DNA from: Hungatella effluvii | GTDB lineage: Bacteria; Bacillota; Clostridia; Lachnospirales; Lachnospiraceae | NCBI RefSeq assembly: GCF_003201875.1 | Contig: NZ_QJKD01000008.1 | Coordinates: forward strand, 1 to 64,000 | Reading direction: 5' to 3' | Length of the DNA stretch: 64,000 nt | Shown: in pieces, positions 26,074-33,914 of the stretch | Position numbering within the stretch: the stretch's first letter is position 1 | Layout: each line of letters begins with the position of its first letter | Translations under genes and position numbers: made by a program | The notes under the pieces: model-generated | What the model saw: only the letters and a program-made list of their open reading frames with translations | What the model was told of the DNA's origin: nothing | The model's database searches: none

Positions 26074-26119
26074 AAGTTCTTCCTCCTTTATGCGATACCA
26101 CCTTCAGTAGTATGAAATT

Positions 26120-26148
26120 ATCATAGCAAATTCATTGATTGAACTCAA
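26120..26148 (-). promoter_or_regulatory. Promoter of the licR-PTS-bgl operon
   Basis: On the minus strand TTGAGT (26148-26143), a 17-bp spacer, and TATGAT (26125-26120), about 47 bases upstream of the start codon. The -35 box lies inside the inverted repeat at 26131-26152. Confidence 0.6.
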
Positions 26149-26152
26149 TGAA
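26131..26152. promoter_or_regulatory. Inverted repeat over the -35 box of the lic operon
   Basis: TTCATTGA-TTGAAC-TCAATGAA, a perfect 8-bp inverted repeat with a 6-base spacer overlapping the -35 box and spacer. Its position suits a repressor or an activator contacting polymerase. The bound protein is unknown; LicR is the local candidate. Confidence 0.55.
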
Positions 26153-26155
26153 CAG

Positions 26156-26179
26156 TTTTGCCAGTTGCTTGTGGCAAAA
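26156..26179. promoter_or_regulatory. Inverted repeat upstream of the lic promoter (probable LicR site)
   Basis: TTTTGCCA-N8-TGGCAAAA, a perfect 8-bp inverted repeat placed just upstream of the -35 box. This is where PRD-type activators bind in other PTS operons. It differs in sequence from the neighbouring repeat at 26131-26152. Confidence 0.6.
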
Positions 26180-26239
26180 GCTGCAAAATGAACCATTTTA
26201 CTATCCAGTTGATTTATTTTATGTAATTGTCATATCCTA

Positions 26240-27075
26240 GGCACAGCGCATGTTCCACAACTTCAATAAATCCGACTCCCTCATTCCCGGGTTTTATCTG
26301 TGTTCTTCATACCTTTGGACGCGACTTGAAATGGAATCCTCATATTCATTGTCTTATCTCCGAAGGCGGCGTTGGTTCTTCCCTTTCCTGGCGCAGGGTT
26401 ACTCACTTTCCTTTTGCTTTTCTGCGCTTTTCCTTCCGGACAGCTCTTCTTAACTTACTTCACTCACGGCCTGGCGATTCTTTTAAGCAGGTGAAAGCTT
26501 CCATTTATCATAATCACAAAGATGGGTTTTATGTCTATGCCGAATCCAAAGACTGCAAACCCGACACCGTCCTGAAATACATTGGCAGATACCTCGGACG
26601 GCCCGTCATTGCCTCCTCACGCATTGACTCTTATGATGGCGATACCGTTACGTTTCACTATAACAGGCATGAAGACAATGCTCTTGTCACCGAATCGATT
26701 CCTGCTATGGAATTTATTTCCCGACTAATCCAGCACATCCCAGAAAGACAGTTTAAAATGATCCGCTATTACGGCCTGTACGCCAGGCATAAAGAGCAGG
26801 ACAATAAACTTCACCGGGTTCTTTCAAGGGAAAAGCACAGGTTTCTTTTAAGTTTTCATAAATGGCGGTCTCTAATCCTTTCTTCTTTTGGTTATGATCC
26901 TTTAAAATGCCCCTGCTGTGGGTGCATCATGGAGGTAGTGGAAGTCTATTACAACCACAAACCGGTCTCTCTGCTGGAATTATACGAAAGGGCTATGAGG
27001 GAATACAAATGCCGGCCGCCTGCACAAAAAAACTATACAGCCCACTCCTCCCATGCTAAAATCAAAGCATCTTAA
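26240..27075 (+). pseudogene. IS91-family transposase, 5'-truncated and probably frameshifted
   Basis: A Y2-type rolling-circle transposase remnant. The catalytic metal-binding HxH is in LKWNPHIHCLISEGG and the Tyr-bearing motif in LKYIGRYLGRP; a C-terminal CPCCGC pair follows. The N-terminal zinc-finger part is missing: the continuous frame opens only at 26227. A better family-like start (MFHNFNKSDSLIPG, from 26250) is in a different frame and joins the main frame at the CCCGGG near 26287, suggesting a one-base insertion. The element is therefore probably inactive. It interrupts the space between the lic operon and the redox operon. Confidence 0.72.
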
Positions 27076-27096
27076 CTTTGATTGGAGGTGGGCACT

Positions 27097-27276
27097 ATTA
27101 CTAACAAAGAACTTGCAGAGAAACTCCGCATAGAATATGCGAAAAATCCTCCGGACGGAATGACCGCTGCCGAAATCCTGCGCATGAAGGATGAAGCTCT
27201 TCTTGATATGGATTATTTTCTTCACGAAAATGTATTTGGCGAAGATGATGGAAGTGATGGCTTTTTTATATTTTAG
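27097..27276 (+). CDS. Small acidic protein encoded directly after the IS91 transposase
   Basis: A 59-residue acidic protein, NKELAEKLRIEYAKNPPDGM near its start and DMDYFLHENVFGEDD near its end. GGAGG at 27084-27088 lies 8 bases before an in-frame ATT, so translation probably starts at this rare codon; TTG or GTG just upstream would overlap the ribosome binding site. It follows the transposase by 21 bases and is likely an accessory ORF of the IS. Function unknown. Confidence 0.5.
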   Translation: MTNKELAEKLRIEYAKNPPDGMTAAEILRMKDEALLDMDYFLHENVFGEDDGSDGFFIF

Positions 27277-27297
27277 TCCAGTCCATCGTCTGTTTTT

Positions 27298-27321
27298 GAT
27301 GCTCTGCAAAAGCAGAGCATC
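27298..27321. repeat. Perfect 10-bp hairpin near the right end of the IS91 remnant
   Basis: GATGCTCTGC-AAAA-GCAGAGCATC. No T tract follows on the plus strand, so it is not a typical terminator. IS91-family ends carry subterminal hairpins used in rolling-circle transposition, which is the preferred reading. The rest of 27322-27553 shows no gene. Confidence 0.45.
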
Positions 27322-27553
27322 AGGTTTACATAAACCGTTCCACACAAGAACTTTCCTGTTATACAAAAAATATGCCAGATGGGAGCAGAGCCATATCCCT
27401 CCTGCGTCAGCCATCCAGCATATCATCTATCTAAAAATGGTGGGTTGATAATCATAAGCTGTCAGAATAACATACATCTAACAAAAGGATAAACAACTCT
27501 GCTTACAATTTCCTTTCATCAAACTTCATAAAAATGAACACATTACTTCAATT

Positions 27554-28261
27554 CTATTTTATCAAGCCATTCTCCGCCAGCCATGCTGTAATATCTTCCG
27601 TATCCGACGCCCCGGCAAACAGTCCTTCATGAACAACAGCGTCACCCGCACAATCCCGGATAAAGTCCATAGATTGCTCAAACTGTTCTGTATCCATAGA
27701 AGCAGACTGGGAAAATGGGTAAATATCAATGTTACTTAAATCATAGCTCTCCAAAAATGTGCCGATTACCATAGGAGCCGAATGCCACCAGATAGGATAA
27801 CCAATAACAATGCGGTCATATTCCTCAACAGATGCAAGAGGATTTTTTATTTCCGGCCTCTCATTATTATCTTTCTCCGCTTTGGCAACCTCTGTCGTCT
27901 CCGTATAATCATCCGGATATGGGTTAAGCGGAATAATTTCATACGTCGCACTGTCTGTCTGCTCTGCAATATACTTTGCAATTTCCTCCGTATTACCGGA
28001 GCGGGAAAAATATACAACCAGTGTCTTGCCGTCCCCTTCCATGGGTTCTGCAGGCTCGGATTCGTCGGTTTCTGATGTTTGCGGTTCTTCCGATGCTTTC
28101 TGTGCTGCAGCCTCCGTCACAGCCTGTGTTACATCCTCCGTTGCAGCCTCCGTCACAGTCTGTGTTGCTTCCGGCGTGCTGTCTGGCGCCTGGTTTTTGC
28201 CGCAGGCGGCAAGGCCAAAGGCCATCGAAAGACTCAATAATATCATAGTTAATTTTTTCAT
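27554..28261 (-). CDS. Flavodoxin-domain lipoprotein
   Basis: A 235-residue lipoprotein (LAAC lipobox, C20) with a low-complexity Thr/Glu/Ala linker of about 50 residues (repeated VTEAA units) and a flavodoxin domain from about residue 78. The FMN phosphate loop is YFSRSGNTEEIA, and the aromatic IGYPIWWHSAPM loop is typical of the flavodoxin-4 family. Flavodoxins are normally cytoplasmic electron carriers; a lipid-anchored form must act outside the membrane. It follows the DUF4405 membrane gene directly, which may be its electron donor. Ribosome binding site AAAGGAG. Confidence 0.88.
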   Translation of the reverse strand: MKKLTMILLSLSMAFGLAACGKNQAPDSTPEATQTVTEAATEDVTQAVTEAAAQKASEEPQTSETDESEPAEPMEGDGKTLVVYFSRSGNTEEIAKYIAEQTDSATYEIIPLNPYPDDYTETTEVAKAEKDNNERPEIKNPLASVEEYDRIVIGYPIWWHSAPMVIGTFLESYDLSNIDIYPFSQSASMDTEQFEQSMDFIRDCAGDAVVHEGLFAGASDTEDITAWLAENGLIK

Positions 28262-28264
28262 TGT

Positions 28265-28978
28265 TTACGCTCCTTTTGGTAAATCAAATCCGTTTTTAGC
28301 AACACTTCCTCTGCCCTTATAGCCGAGAAGCAGTCTCCCCAGATAATGACCAATAAAGACAAACAATCCCATTATGAACATATAATCTATTAAAAAAAGA
28401 GCAAGCGGTTCTTCAAAGTCAAAGAACACAAATTGGTTTTCAAGAAACATATAAGTTCCCACATCCCGTTTTATAAAAGCATAGATTCCATATCCGGCAA
28501 TCGCTATGGCAATTCCACGGGCAGCCGGTAAAATAATCTTAGATGACTTCACATGAAGCCGTTTTGCCATACCCACAATCATATTCCAGTGCAGTCCCAG
28601 ATGTAATGACATCAGTACGAACCCCCAATAAGCACAGAGCAGGTGTAAAGTTCTTGAAAAGCCGCGGCCGCCGTTGATTGGCAAAAAAGTAAACAAATGG
28701 TTTGATAGGATAACGCCACTTATCACAGAGCCGATCATGGTAAAGCATATGATAAATACAAGCAATGTCTGCAGTACCCGAAAAGCTGTATACGTTCCAC
28801 GAAATAAATTTTTGCTCCATTTTACGTTCCACACATGATGCAGTATAAAAAGTACAAACATTACCATACCCACATATTCATGGAACGCGCTGCTGATCAG
28901 TTCATAAGTCATGAGCAGTAACAGACACACCGTCATGCCTATATCCGTCAGCATCTTTAGTTTCATCTTGGGTTTCAT
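28265..28978 (-). CDS. DUF4405-family membrane protein, cytochrome b-like
   Basis: A 237-residue protein with about six helices. Histidines in membrane segments (FHEYVGMVMFVLFILHHVWN, LHLLCAYWGFVLMSLHLGLHW) resemble the haem-ligand pattern of small b-type cytochromes, to which DUF4405 proteins have been compared. It is flanked by a flavodoxin lipoprotein gene 3 bases downstream and a flavodoxin remnant upstream. A role in moving electrons across the membrane to the exported flavodoxins is an inference; haem binding is not proven. Confidence 0.75.
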   Translation of the reverse strand: MKPKMKLKMLTDIGMTVCLLLLMTYELISSAFHEYVGMVMFVLFILHHVWNVKWSKNLFRGTYTAFRVLQTLLVFIICFTMIGSVISGVILSNHLFTFLPINGGRGFSRTLHLLCAYWGFVLMSLHLGLHWNMIVGMAKRLHVKSSKIILPAARGIAIAIAGYGIYAFIKRDVGTYMFLENQFVFFDFEEPLALFLIDYMFIMGLFVFIGHYLGRLLLGYKGRGSVAKNGFDLPKGA

Positions 28979-29012
28979 TCAGTTTCCTCTCAGTTCTGCC
29001 AGTATGTCTTAT

Positions 29013-29250
29013 TTATTTAAGCGTTTCAATCCAGTGATCTACCTCGCTTTCCGGTGTTACAAGCAGCCCAAACTGCTTTGAGCTAAACTGGATTGCTTTG
29101 CTGTTTTCAACAGGCGAACCTTTGCATGCGTTCCCCATATCCTGCAAAGTGTGACCCGGCCAGCCCGCATGTGTCTGAAACGGAATCACCGTTTTTCCCT
29201 CCAGGCTGTTGGAATTCAGGAATGTTAAAATATAGTAATATCCTTTCTTT
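29013..29250 (-). pseudogene. C-terminal remnant of a flavodoxin gene
   Basis: The minus strand from about 29250 reads, without a start codon or ribosome binding site, TFLNSNSLEGKTVIPFQTHA, then GWPGHTLQDMGNACKGSPVE and ends VDHWIETLK before TAA at 29013. This matches the C-terminal third of the flavodoxins at 31017 and 31751 (for example SGKTVIPFVTHGGSG). About 100 N-terminal codons are missing; upstream sequence runs into the cupin gene. It is a truncated duplicate within the flavodoxin array. Confidence 0.75.
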
Positions 29251-29255
29251 CACAA

Positions 29256-29666
29256 TCAGAGTTTGCTATAATCTTCATCCAAAACAGGCTCCATCCATTC
29301 ACAGGAAGAACCTTCTGCTGTCACCTCAACAGCCAGGTGTGAGAACCACTTGTCTTTTGCCGCTCCGTGCCAATGTTTAACCTCCGGCGCTATATCCACT
29401 ACGTCTCCTGGGTTCAGCTTTCTTGCAGGTTTTCCCCATTCCTGGTACCACCCCTGCCCTCCGGTAACAAGCAGAATCTGCCCACTCTTATGATGAATAT
29501 GCCAGTTATTCCGGCAGCCTGGTTCAAAGGTAACATTTGATATCGGTCCCCCTTTGTCGGTTAACGGCTGTAAATACGCGGTGCCCTGAAAATACTGGCT
29601 GAACTTTTCCGGAAGCTCCTGGCCCGCCGGAAATATACTTGGATTATTTTTTACGATTTCCTTCAT
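29256..29666 (-). CDS. Cupin-domain protein
   Basis: A 136-residue single-domain cupin. Metal-binding motif 1 is WHIHHKSGQILLVTGGQGWYQ and motif 2 is APEVKHWHGAAKD, with the expected His/His/Glu-like ligands. Small cupins of this type are often next to carboxymuconolactone-decarboxylase, flavodoxin and aldo/keto reductase genes, as here. The reaction is unknown. Ribosome binding site AGAGGAG. Confidence 0.85.
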   Translation of the reverse strand: MKEIVKNNPSIFPAGQELPEKFSQYFQGTAYLQPLTDKGGPISNVTFEPGCRNNWHIHHKSGQILLVTGGQGWYQEWGKPARKLNPGDVVDIAPEVKHWHGAAKDKWFSHLAVEVTAEGSSCEWMEPVLDEDYSKL

Positions 29667-29684
29667 GATAAAATCTCCTCTCTA

Positions 29685-31004
29685 TTACTGTTTGTGTTGT
29701 GAAAGCAGCCATCGGACAATCGTCCTGTCATTGACTGCATACTGACCGCCCACATGATAGTTATAAATTCCCTGGCGGTTAAAATACAGGTTATCCGGCA
29801 TATTGATTACTGCCAGTTGTTCAATTTCATTTTCAGTCAGACCTCTATCGGCATAGCCATTACGCAAATCCGTATACGATTTAAGGGTCTGTTCTGAGCC
29901 ATAATATTCATCGTTCCCAGCTATAAAAAAGTAGATTGGCAACCGGTTCTCTATTACATTGCTAAAATCTCCATTCCACTTTGAACTGCAATGCAGGTAA
30001 GCAGAATATAAATCTGACCTGACATTCAGAACACGGGACATGGTTTCACCGCCAGCCGAATATCCCATGGCATAAACACGTGTGGTATCAACAGAATAAG
30101 TTTCTAAAAAATACTCTGTCAGTTCTATGACCTGTCGGGCTGATTTTTCTCCCCAATCCTCCAACTGCGGGGACACCACAATCATGTCATCAGGCTGTTC
30201 CGTCCATACAAGCGAACTGCGGTCTGTAAACAAATTTACGCCAATCGTCTCCAGCTTCAGAGAGTGAAGCAGTCCATTGTAACCGGGAAGCACAAGAATC
30301 ATCGGATAACGCTTTTCATGGTTATAGTCCTCCGGAATGAAAACGCTGTAATGCACATCTCCGTCTTTTCCCTGGAGAACATTATTTATTGAGAATCCCT
30401 GAAACTCCGGCCAGCCAACATTTTCAGACCGGAGTACAGGAAGGGTGCAAGATGGTTGGACCGTCTGCCCCCTGGCATTCAGGGCATCAAAGTTCTGCCG
30501 AATCTTCACCCCTGAATAATCGGTGCGAAGCGTATGTAAATAGCTGGAACTTTGAAAATGGAGCGCCATACCCGCTGTACTTTCCGGCTGCCAGGGTTCG
30601 GACTCATCGGGTTCAGGGTTTTCAACACGGGAAAGCTGAATAATTACAAACCTCCCGGATGACTGATTTTCTCCCTTATTAATCTCCCGTTGGTTATTCA
30701 TATAGACTGCTGTTATTTCACGGGTTTTTCCGCCTGCTTCATCATCTGTAAAAGTGTAGAGTGTTTTAGGATCACTGTCTGGCAGAACAATCTCATCGCT
30801 GTACTCAACCGTAATCGTATCCAACATCGTATAGGTGGGGTAAACAGCCGCATTTGCTGAAATTCTTTTAATTCCACTTTGAATAGACTGCGCTTTTATA
30901 TCTGCGATACTGTCAGCCCCAGCCTGGGGAATGCCGCAGGATGACAGAAGGATACTTAGAGCGGCCGCTATCCAGGCAATTTTGTGTTTACCAAGTCTGT
31001 TCAT
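29685..31004 (-). CDS. Exported alpha/beta-hydrolase lipoprotein (esterase/PHB-depolymerase-like)
   Basis: A 439-residue lipoprotein (LLSSC lipobox, C23). The first 200 residues form a beta-rich domain; the C-terminal half is an alpha/beta hydrolase with PMILVLPGYNG, nucleophile Ser in VYAMGYSAGGETM and a likely catalytic His in NYHVGGQYAV. It resembles surface esterases of the PHB-depolymerase/COG4099 group. It is anchored on the same membrane face as the flavodoxin lipoproteins encoded beside it. Substrate unknown. Confidence 0.8.
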   Translation of the reverse strand: MNRLGKHKIAWIAAALSILLSSCGIPQAGADSIADIKAQSIQSGIKRISANAAVYPTYTMLDTITVEYSDEIVLPDSDPKTLYTFTDDEAGGKTREITAVYMNNQREINKGENQSSGRFVIIQLSRVENPEPDESEPWQPESTAGMALHFQSSSYLHTLRTDYSGVKIRQNFDALNARGQTVQPSCTLPVLRSENVGWPEFQGFSINNVLQGKDGDVHYSVFIPEDYNHEKRYPMILVLPGYNGLLHSLKLETIGVNLFTDRSSLVWTEQPDDMIVVSPQLEDWGEKSARQVIELTEYFLETYSVDTTRVYAMGYSAGGETMSRVLNVRSDLYSAYLHCSSKWNGDFSNVIENRLPIYFFIAGNDEYYGSEQTLKSYTDLRNGYADRGLTENEIEQLAVINMPDNLYFNRQGIYNYHVGGQYAVNDRTIVRWLLSQHKQ

Positions 31005-31016
31005 ACTTGTCTATCC

Positions 31017-31754
31017 TTAATATTCAAGGTTTTGAACCCACTCCGTAACAATACTTTCAGCGTTGTCAAGTTCGTCCCAATAAACCGTTACCGGATCATC
31101 AATGACTGTGGCTCCCGGTTCCAGTTCTTTGATGGTGGAGACGGTTCTGGAAGCGCCGCTGCCGCCGTGCGCTACAAAGGGAATCATTGTCTTGCCGCTG
31201 AAGTCATATTCTTCAAAAAACGTATACATAGGCATTGGCAGGTCCGCATTCCAGTTTGGATAGCCGATAAAAACAGTGTCATAGTCATCCAGATTTTCAA
31301 TGTGGGTGGACAGTTCTGGTCTTGCATTATCACTTTTTTCTTTGGCCGCGAATTCAAGCAGGTCGTCCATGTTGTCCGTAGGATATTTTTGAGCTGTTTC
31401 AATGGAAAACAGCTCCCCGCCGGCATTTTTCTGGATAACATGCGCCATATACATAATGTTTCCAAAGGTTCCATCATCCGACTGCTTGCGGCTGGCTCTT
31501 GAAACGGCGTCAACTCCATCCTCCATCGGCAGGGTAAAGTAAGCAATCAGGATATTTCCCTTGCCGGTATCCTGTGTAGGGCTGTCCCCAGCGCTTTCAT
31601 TGGCTGAACTGCTTAAATCAGAAGTTTCTGCGGTGACAGTGCTGGCGGCGGTGGATGAACGGCTGGCTCCATTGGCCTGGGAACACGCGGACAGGGATAC
31701 CATGGCAGCAACGGATACTATGATGGATGTAAGGACTTTTTTGTAATCTTTCAT
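31017..31754 (-). CDS. Flavodoxin-domain lipoprotein
   Basis: A 245-residue lipoprotein (LSAC lipobox, C24), Ser/Thr-rich linker, then a flavodoxin-like domain from about residue 68 (ILIAYFTLPMEDGVDAVSRA). In place of the usual S-x-S/T-G-N-T phosphate loop it has TLPMEDGVDA, as in the neighbour at 31751, so FMN binding may differ. The segment FIGYPNWNADLPMPMYTFFE is the aromatic isoalloxazine loop. Its start overlaps the stop of the paralogue at 31751 by 4 bases; the two are a tandem duplication. Confidence 0.87.
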   Translation of the reverse strand: MKDYKKVLTSIIVSVAAMVSLSACSQANGASRSSTAASTVTAETSDLSSSANESAGDSPTQDTGKGNILIAYFTLPMEDGVDAVSRASRKQSDDGTFGNIMYMAHVIQKNAGGELFSIETAQKYPTDNMDDLLEFAAKEKSDNARPELSTHIENLDDYDTVFIGYPNWNADLPMPMYTFFEEYDFSGKTMIPFVAHGGSGASRTVSTIKELEPGATVIDDPVTVYWDELDNAESIVTEWVQNLEY

Positions 31755-32479
31755 TTTGTCTCCTCCTGAATTCCAGATAGATTCAATGACTGAATCCAGT
31801 TTGTAACATCGTTTTGGGCTTCTGCAACATTATTTCTCGAAATGGAAAGACCGTCTTTTATCATTGTTGCTTCCGGTTCCAGCTCGGCAATCGTATCTAC
31901 CGTCCGTGAAAGTCCGCTTCCGCCGTGGGTAACAAAAGGTATCACGGTTTTACCGCTAAAATCATACTCCTCAAAAAAAGTATAGAGGGGCATTGGCAGA
32001 TCCGCGTTCCAGTTTGGATATCCAATAAAGATTGTGTCATACTCGTCAAAATTGTCTATATGTGCGGCAAGCTCCGGCCTGGCATTTTTCTCTTTTTCCT
32101 CAAATGCAAATTCTAAAAGAGGATCATGACTTCCCGGATATTCCTGCTTGGTACTGATTTCAAATAAGTCTCCGCCAACAGACTGATGGATTAGCTGGGC
32201 AATATACTGTGTATTTCCCAATATTTCTTCATCTACGACCACGCGGCTTGCGCCAGCTATGGTATCCACTCCATCTGTCTCCGGTACAGTAAAGTAAGCA
32301 ATTAACACTTCTCCATGTACAGCCTCTGGTTCACTAAGTGGCATGTCATCTGATAATTCCTGGCTTCCCGCAGAGCTTGCGGACCTTTCAGTGCCGGCCC
32401 TGCTGCAAGCAGATAATGTAATAATCAGTATGGAAAAAATAGCCACCACCTTCATCCATCTGCTTTTCTTTTTTGTCAT
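31751..32479 (-). CDS. Flavodoxin-domain lipoprotein (tandem paralogue)
   Basis: A 242-residue lipoprotein (LSAC lipobox, C25) closely related to the product at 31017: EVLIAYFTVPETDGVDTIAG, IGYPNWNADLPMPLYTFFEE and FVTHGGSGLSRTV are shared almost word for word. It has the same altered phosphate loop. Ribosome binding site AAAGGAG. With the protein at 27554 it makes three intact lipid-anchored flavodoxins in 5 kb. Confidence 0.87.
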   Translation of the reverse strand: MTKKKSRWMKVVAIFSILIITLSACSRAGTERSASSAGSQELSDDMPLSEPEAVHGEVLIAYFTVPETDGVDTIAGASRVVVDEEILGNTQYIAQLIHQSVGGDLFEISTKQEYPGSHDPLLEFAFEEKEKNARPELAAHIDNFDEYDTIFIGYPNWNADLPMPLYTFFEEYDFSGKTVIPFVTHGGSGLSRTVDTIAELEPEATMIKDGLSISRNNVAEAQNDVTNWIQSLNLSGIQEETK

Positions 32480-32575
32480 TTGCCATCTCCTTTCGATTGT
32501 GCTTTATATATTGAAATAAATGCAAAACGGCTGCAGAAAACGCTGCCATAGCGTTCCTCCGCTGCCGTCTGCGAT

Positions 32576-33346
32576 TTATTGCTCTCGGTTATTTGCTGCT
32601 ATGATATCCGATAGAGCGATATGCTCGTTGCGATAGCGGGCATTAGGGTTCATTTCCGGAATATTAAGCTGAATGGCCTTGTGGGGGCAGTGGTGGATAC
32701 ATGCCATACAAGTCTGGCAATGCTCCGGATCTTGCACAGCTTTCCCATTTTCTATCCGGAAACAGCCTGCCGGACAGACGCTCACACAGAGACCGCACCC
32801 AGCGCAGCGGTCTGTAATCCGATACAGATTCTTAAACGTATCGGGAGGAAGTTTCGCGGTGCGCTCCAAATACATCTGATGGGCCTGACGATCCTCCGGC
32901 ATGGCCGGCTGGATAAAATGTATGCGGGAATTAATATCAGATAACGCAGCCGCAATTTGTTCATCCTCTTTTTTATCTATCTTTTTCTGTTCGTCCATAT
33001 CAAATGCGGGAAGATAGTTATCCACCATCCTTATGGTGTTGATGTAGGCCGGCTTTAAGCCGTACCGCGCTGCTGTCTGTTCCGCCAGTTCAGCCGCGCC
33101 TCCATGTCGGTTGCCGTAAGTCAGAAGTATGTATAAGTAATCTGTTTTAAAGGTTGATTTTCTCATGAAATCTTCAACCATGGGCGGAACCTCATGACCG
33201 AAAATCGGGCATACAATGCCAATCGCTTCATCTTCAAACACAGGCTCCTGATTGTCAATAATCTGCGGAATGCTGATTGGCATTTTATCAATCTGCCTTG
33301 CTACATACAGGCTGTTTCCCGTAGCTGTAAAATAAAATAACATCAT
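32576..33346 (-). CDS. EFR1-family flavodoxin-ferredoxin fusion
   Basis: A 256-residue cytoplasmic protein: N-terminal flavodoxin-like domain (FYFTATGNSLYVARQI, residues 5-140) and two [4Fe-4S] ferredoxin motifs at about 185-235 (CAGCGLCVSVCPAGCF and CQTCMACIHHCPHKA). This is the EFR1 type, common in anaerobic Firmicutes, which joins an FMN and two iron-sulfur clusters in one electron carrier. It has no signal peptide, unlike the flavodoxins encoded downstream, and could be the cytoplasmic source of electrons in this operon. Confidence 0.9.
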   Translation of the reverse strand: MMLFYFTATGNSLYVARQIDKMPISIPQIIDNQEPVFEDEAIGIVCPIFGHEVPPMVEDFMRKSTFKTDYLYILLTYGNRHGGAAELAEQTAARYGLKPAYINTIRMVDNYLPAFDMDEQKKIDKKEDEQIAAALSDINSRIHFIQPAMPEDRQAHQMYLERTAKLPPDTFKNLYRITDRCAGCGLCVSVCPAGCFRIENGKAVQDPEHCQTCMACIHHCPHKAIQLNIPEMNPNARYRNEHIALSDIIAANNREQ

Positions 33347-33367
33347 ATTCCTCTTTTCCTTTTGATA

Positions 33368-33901
33368 TTAGCAGTTTCTGCCAAGGGCGTATGCTTCCTC
33401 CATGGCCGGTCTGCCCTGAATCTCTCCTACATGAAACGCAGAACCGTAAACCTTGCCTTTTACCACAGAACCCGGCACGCAGTTCACAAATCCCTGCATG
33501 TCATTCATCGTACATTCCATCACATGTGCTCCATCGGCCGCCGTTGCGATAAAATAGAACTCTTTGCTTTTCAACCGGCTTCCGCCCGCCAGAGTACGGT
33601 CAATCATGATCTTGAGCTGTGCGCAGATGGAATAATAGTATACGGGTGTGGACAGTACAATGACATCTGCCGCAATCAGTTTTTCAAGGATTTCTCCCAT
33701 GTCATCCTTCTGGACACAAACCCCGCCATTGTTTAAGCAGGCTTCGCAGGCGATACAAGGCGCGATTTTTTTGCCCTTAAGACATATTTTTTCCACCTGG
33801 TGTCCCGCTTCCTCTGCTCCGGAAATAAACCGGTCGCAGAGAAGTTCCGAATTTCCGCCCTTACGCGGGCTGCTTACAATTACCAATACTTTCTTAGCCA
33901 T
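33368..33901 (-). CDS. NADPH-dependent FMN reductase / flavodoxin-family protein
   Basis: A 177-residue FMN-binding oxidoreductase. SSPRKGGNSELLCD is the phosphate-binding loop, and a Cys-rich CIACEACLNNGGVCVQKDDM segment, typical of the iron-sulfur flavoprotein-like (IsfFMN) group, follows. The ATG at 33901 is chosen over the longer frame because GGGAGGAG lies upstream and the longer form would overlap the Fe-ADH gene. Likely reduces FMN or quinone-like substrates. Confidence 0.88.
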   Translation of the reverse strand: MAKKVLVIVSSPRKGGNSELLCDRFISGAEEAGHQVEKICLKGKKIAPCIACEACLNNGGVCVQKDDMGEILEKLIAADVIVLSTPVYYYSICAQLKIMIDRTLAGGSRLKSKEFYFIATAADGAHVMECTMNDMQGFVNCVPGSVVKGKVYGSAFHVGEIQGRPAMEEAYALGRNC

Positions 33902-33914
33902 ATTCGTCTCCTCC

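Noticed and set aside
28026..28200. CRISPR-like or tandem repeat array
   Set aside because: The repeats are imperfect, coding and in frame with the lipoprotein linker (VTEAA units); there are no spacers. No CRISPR array was found anywhere in the window.
27976..28322. Plus-strand frames over the flavodoxin linker
   Set aside because: Shadow of the repeated Thr/Glu/Ala linker codons of the lipoprotein at 27554.
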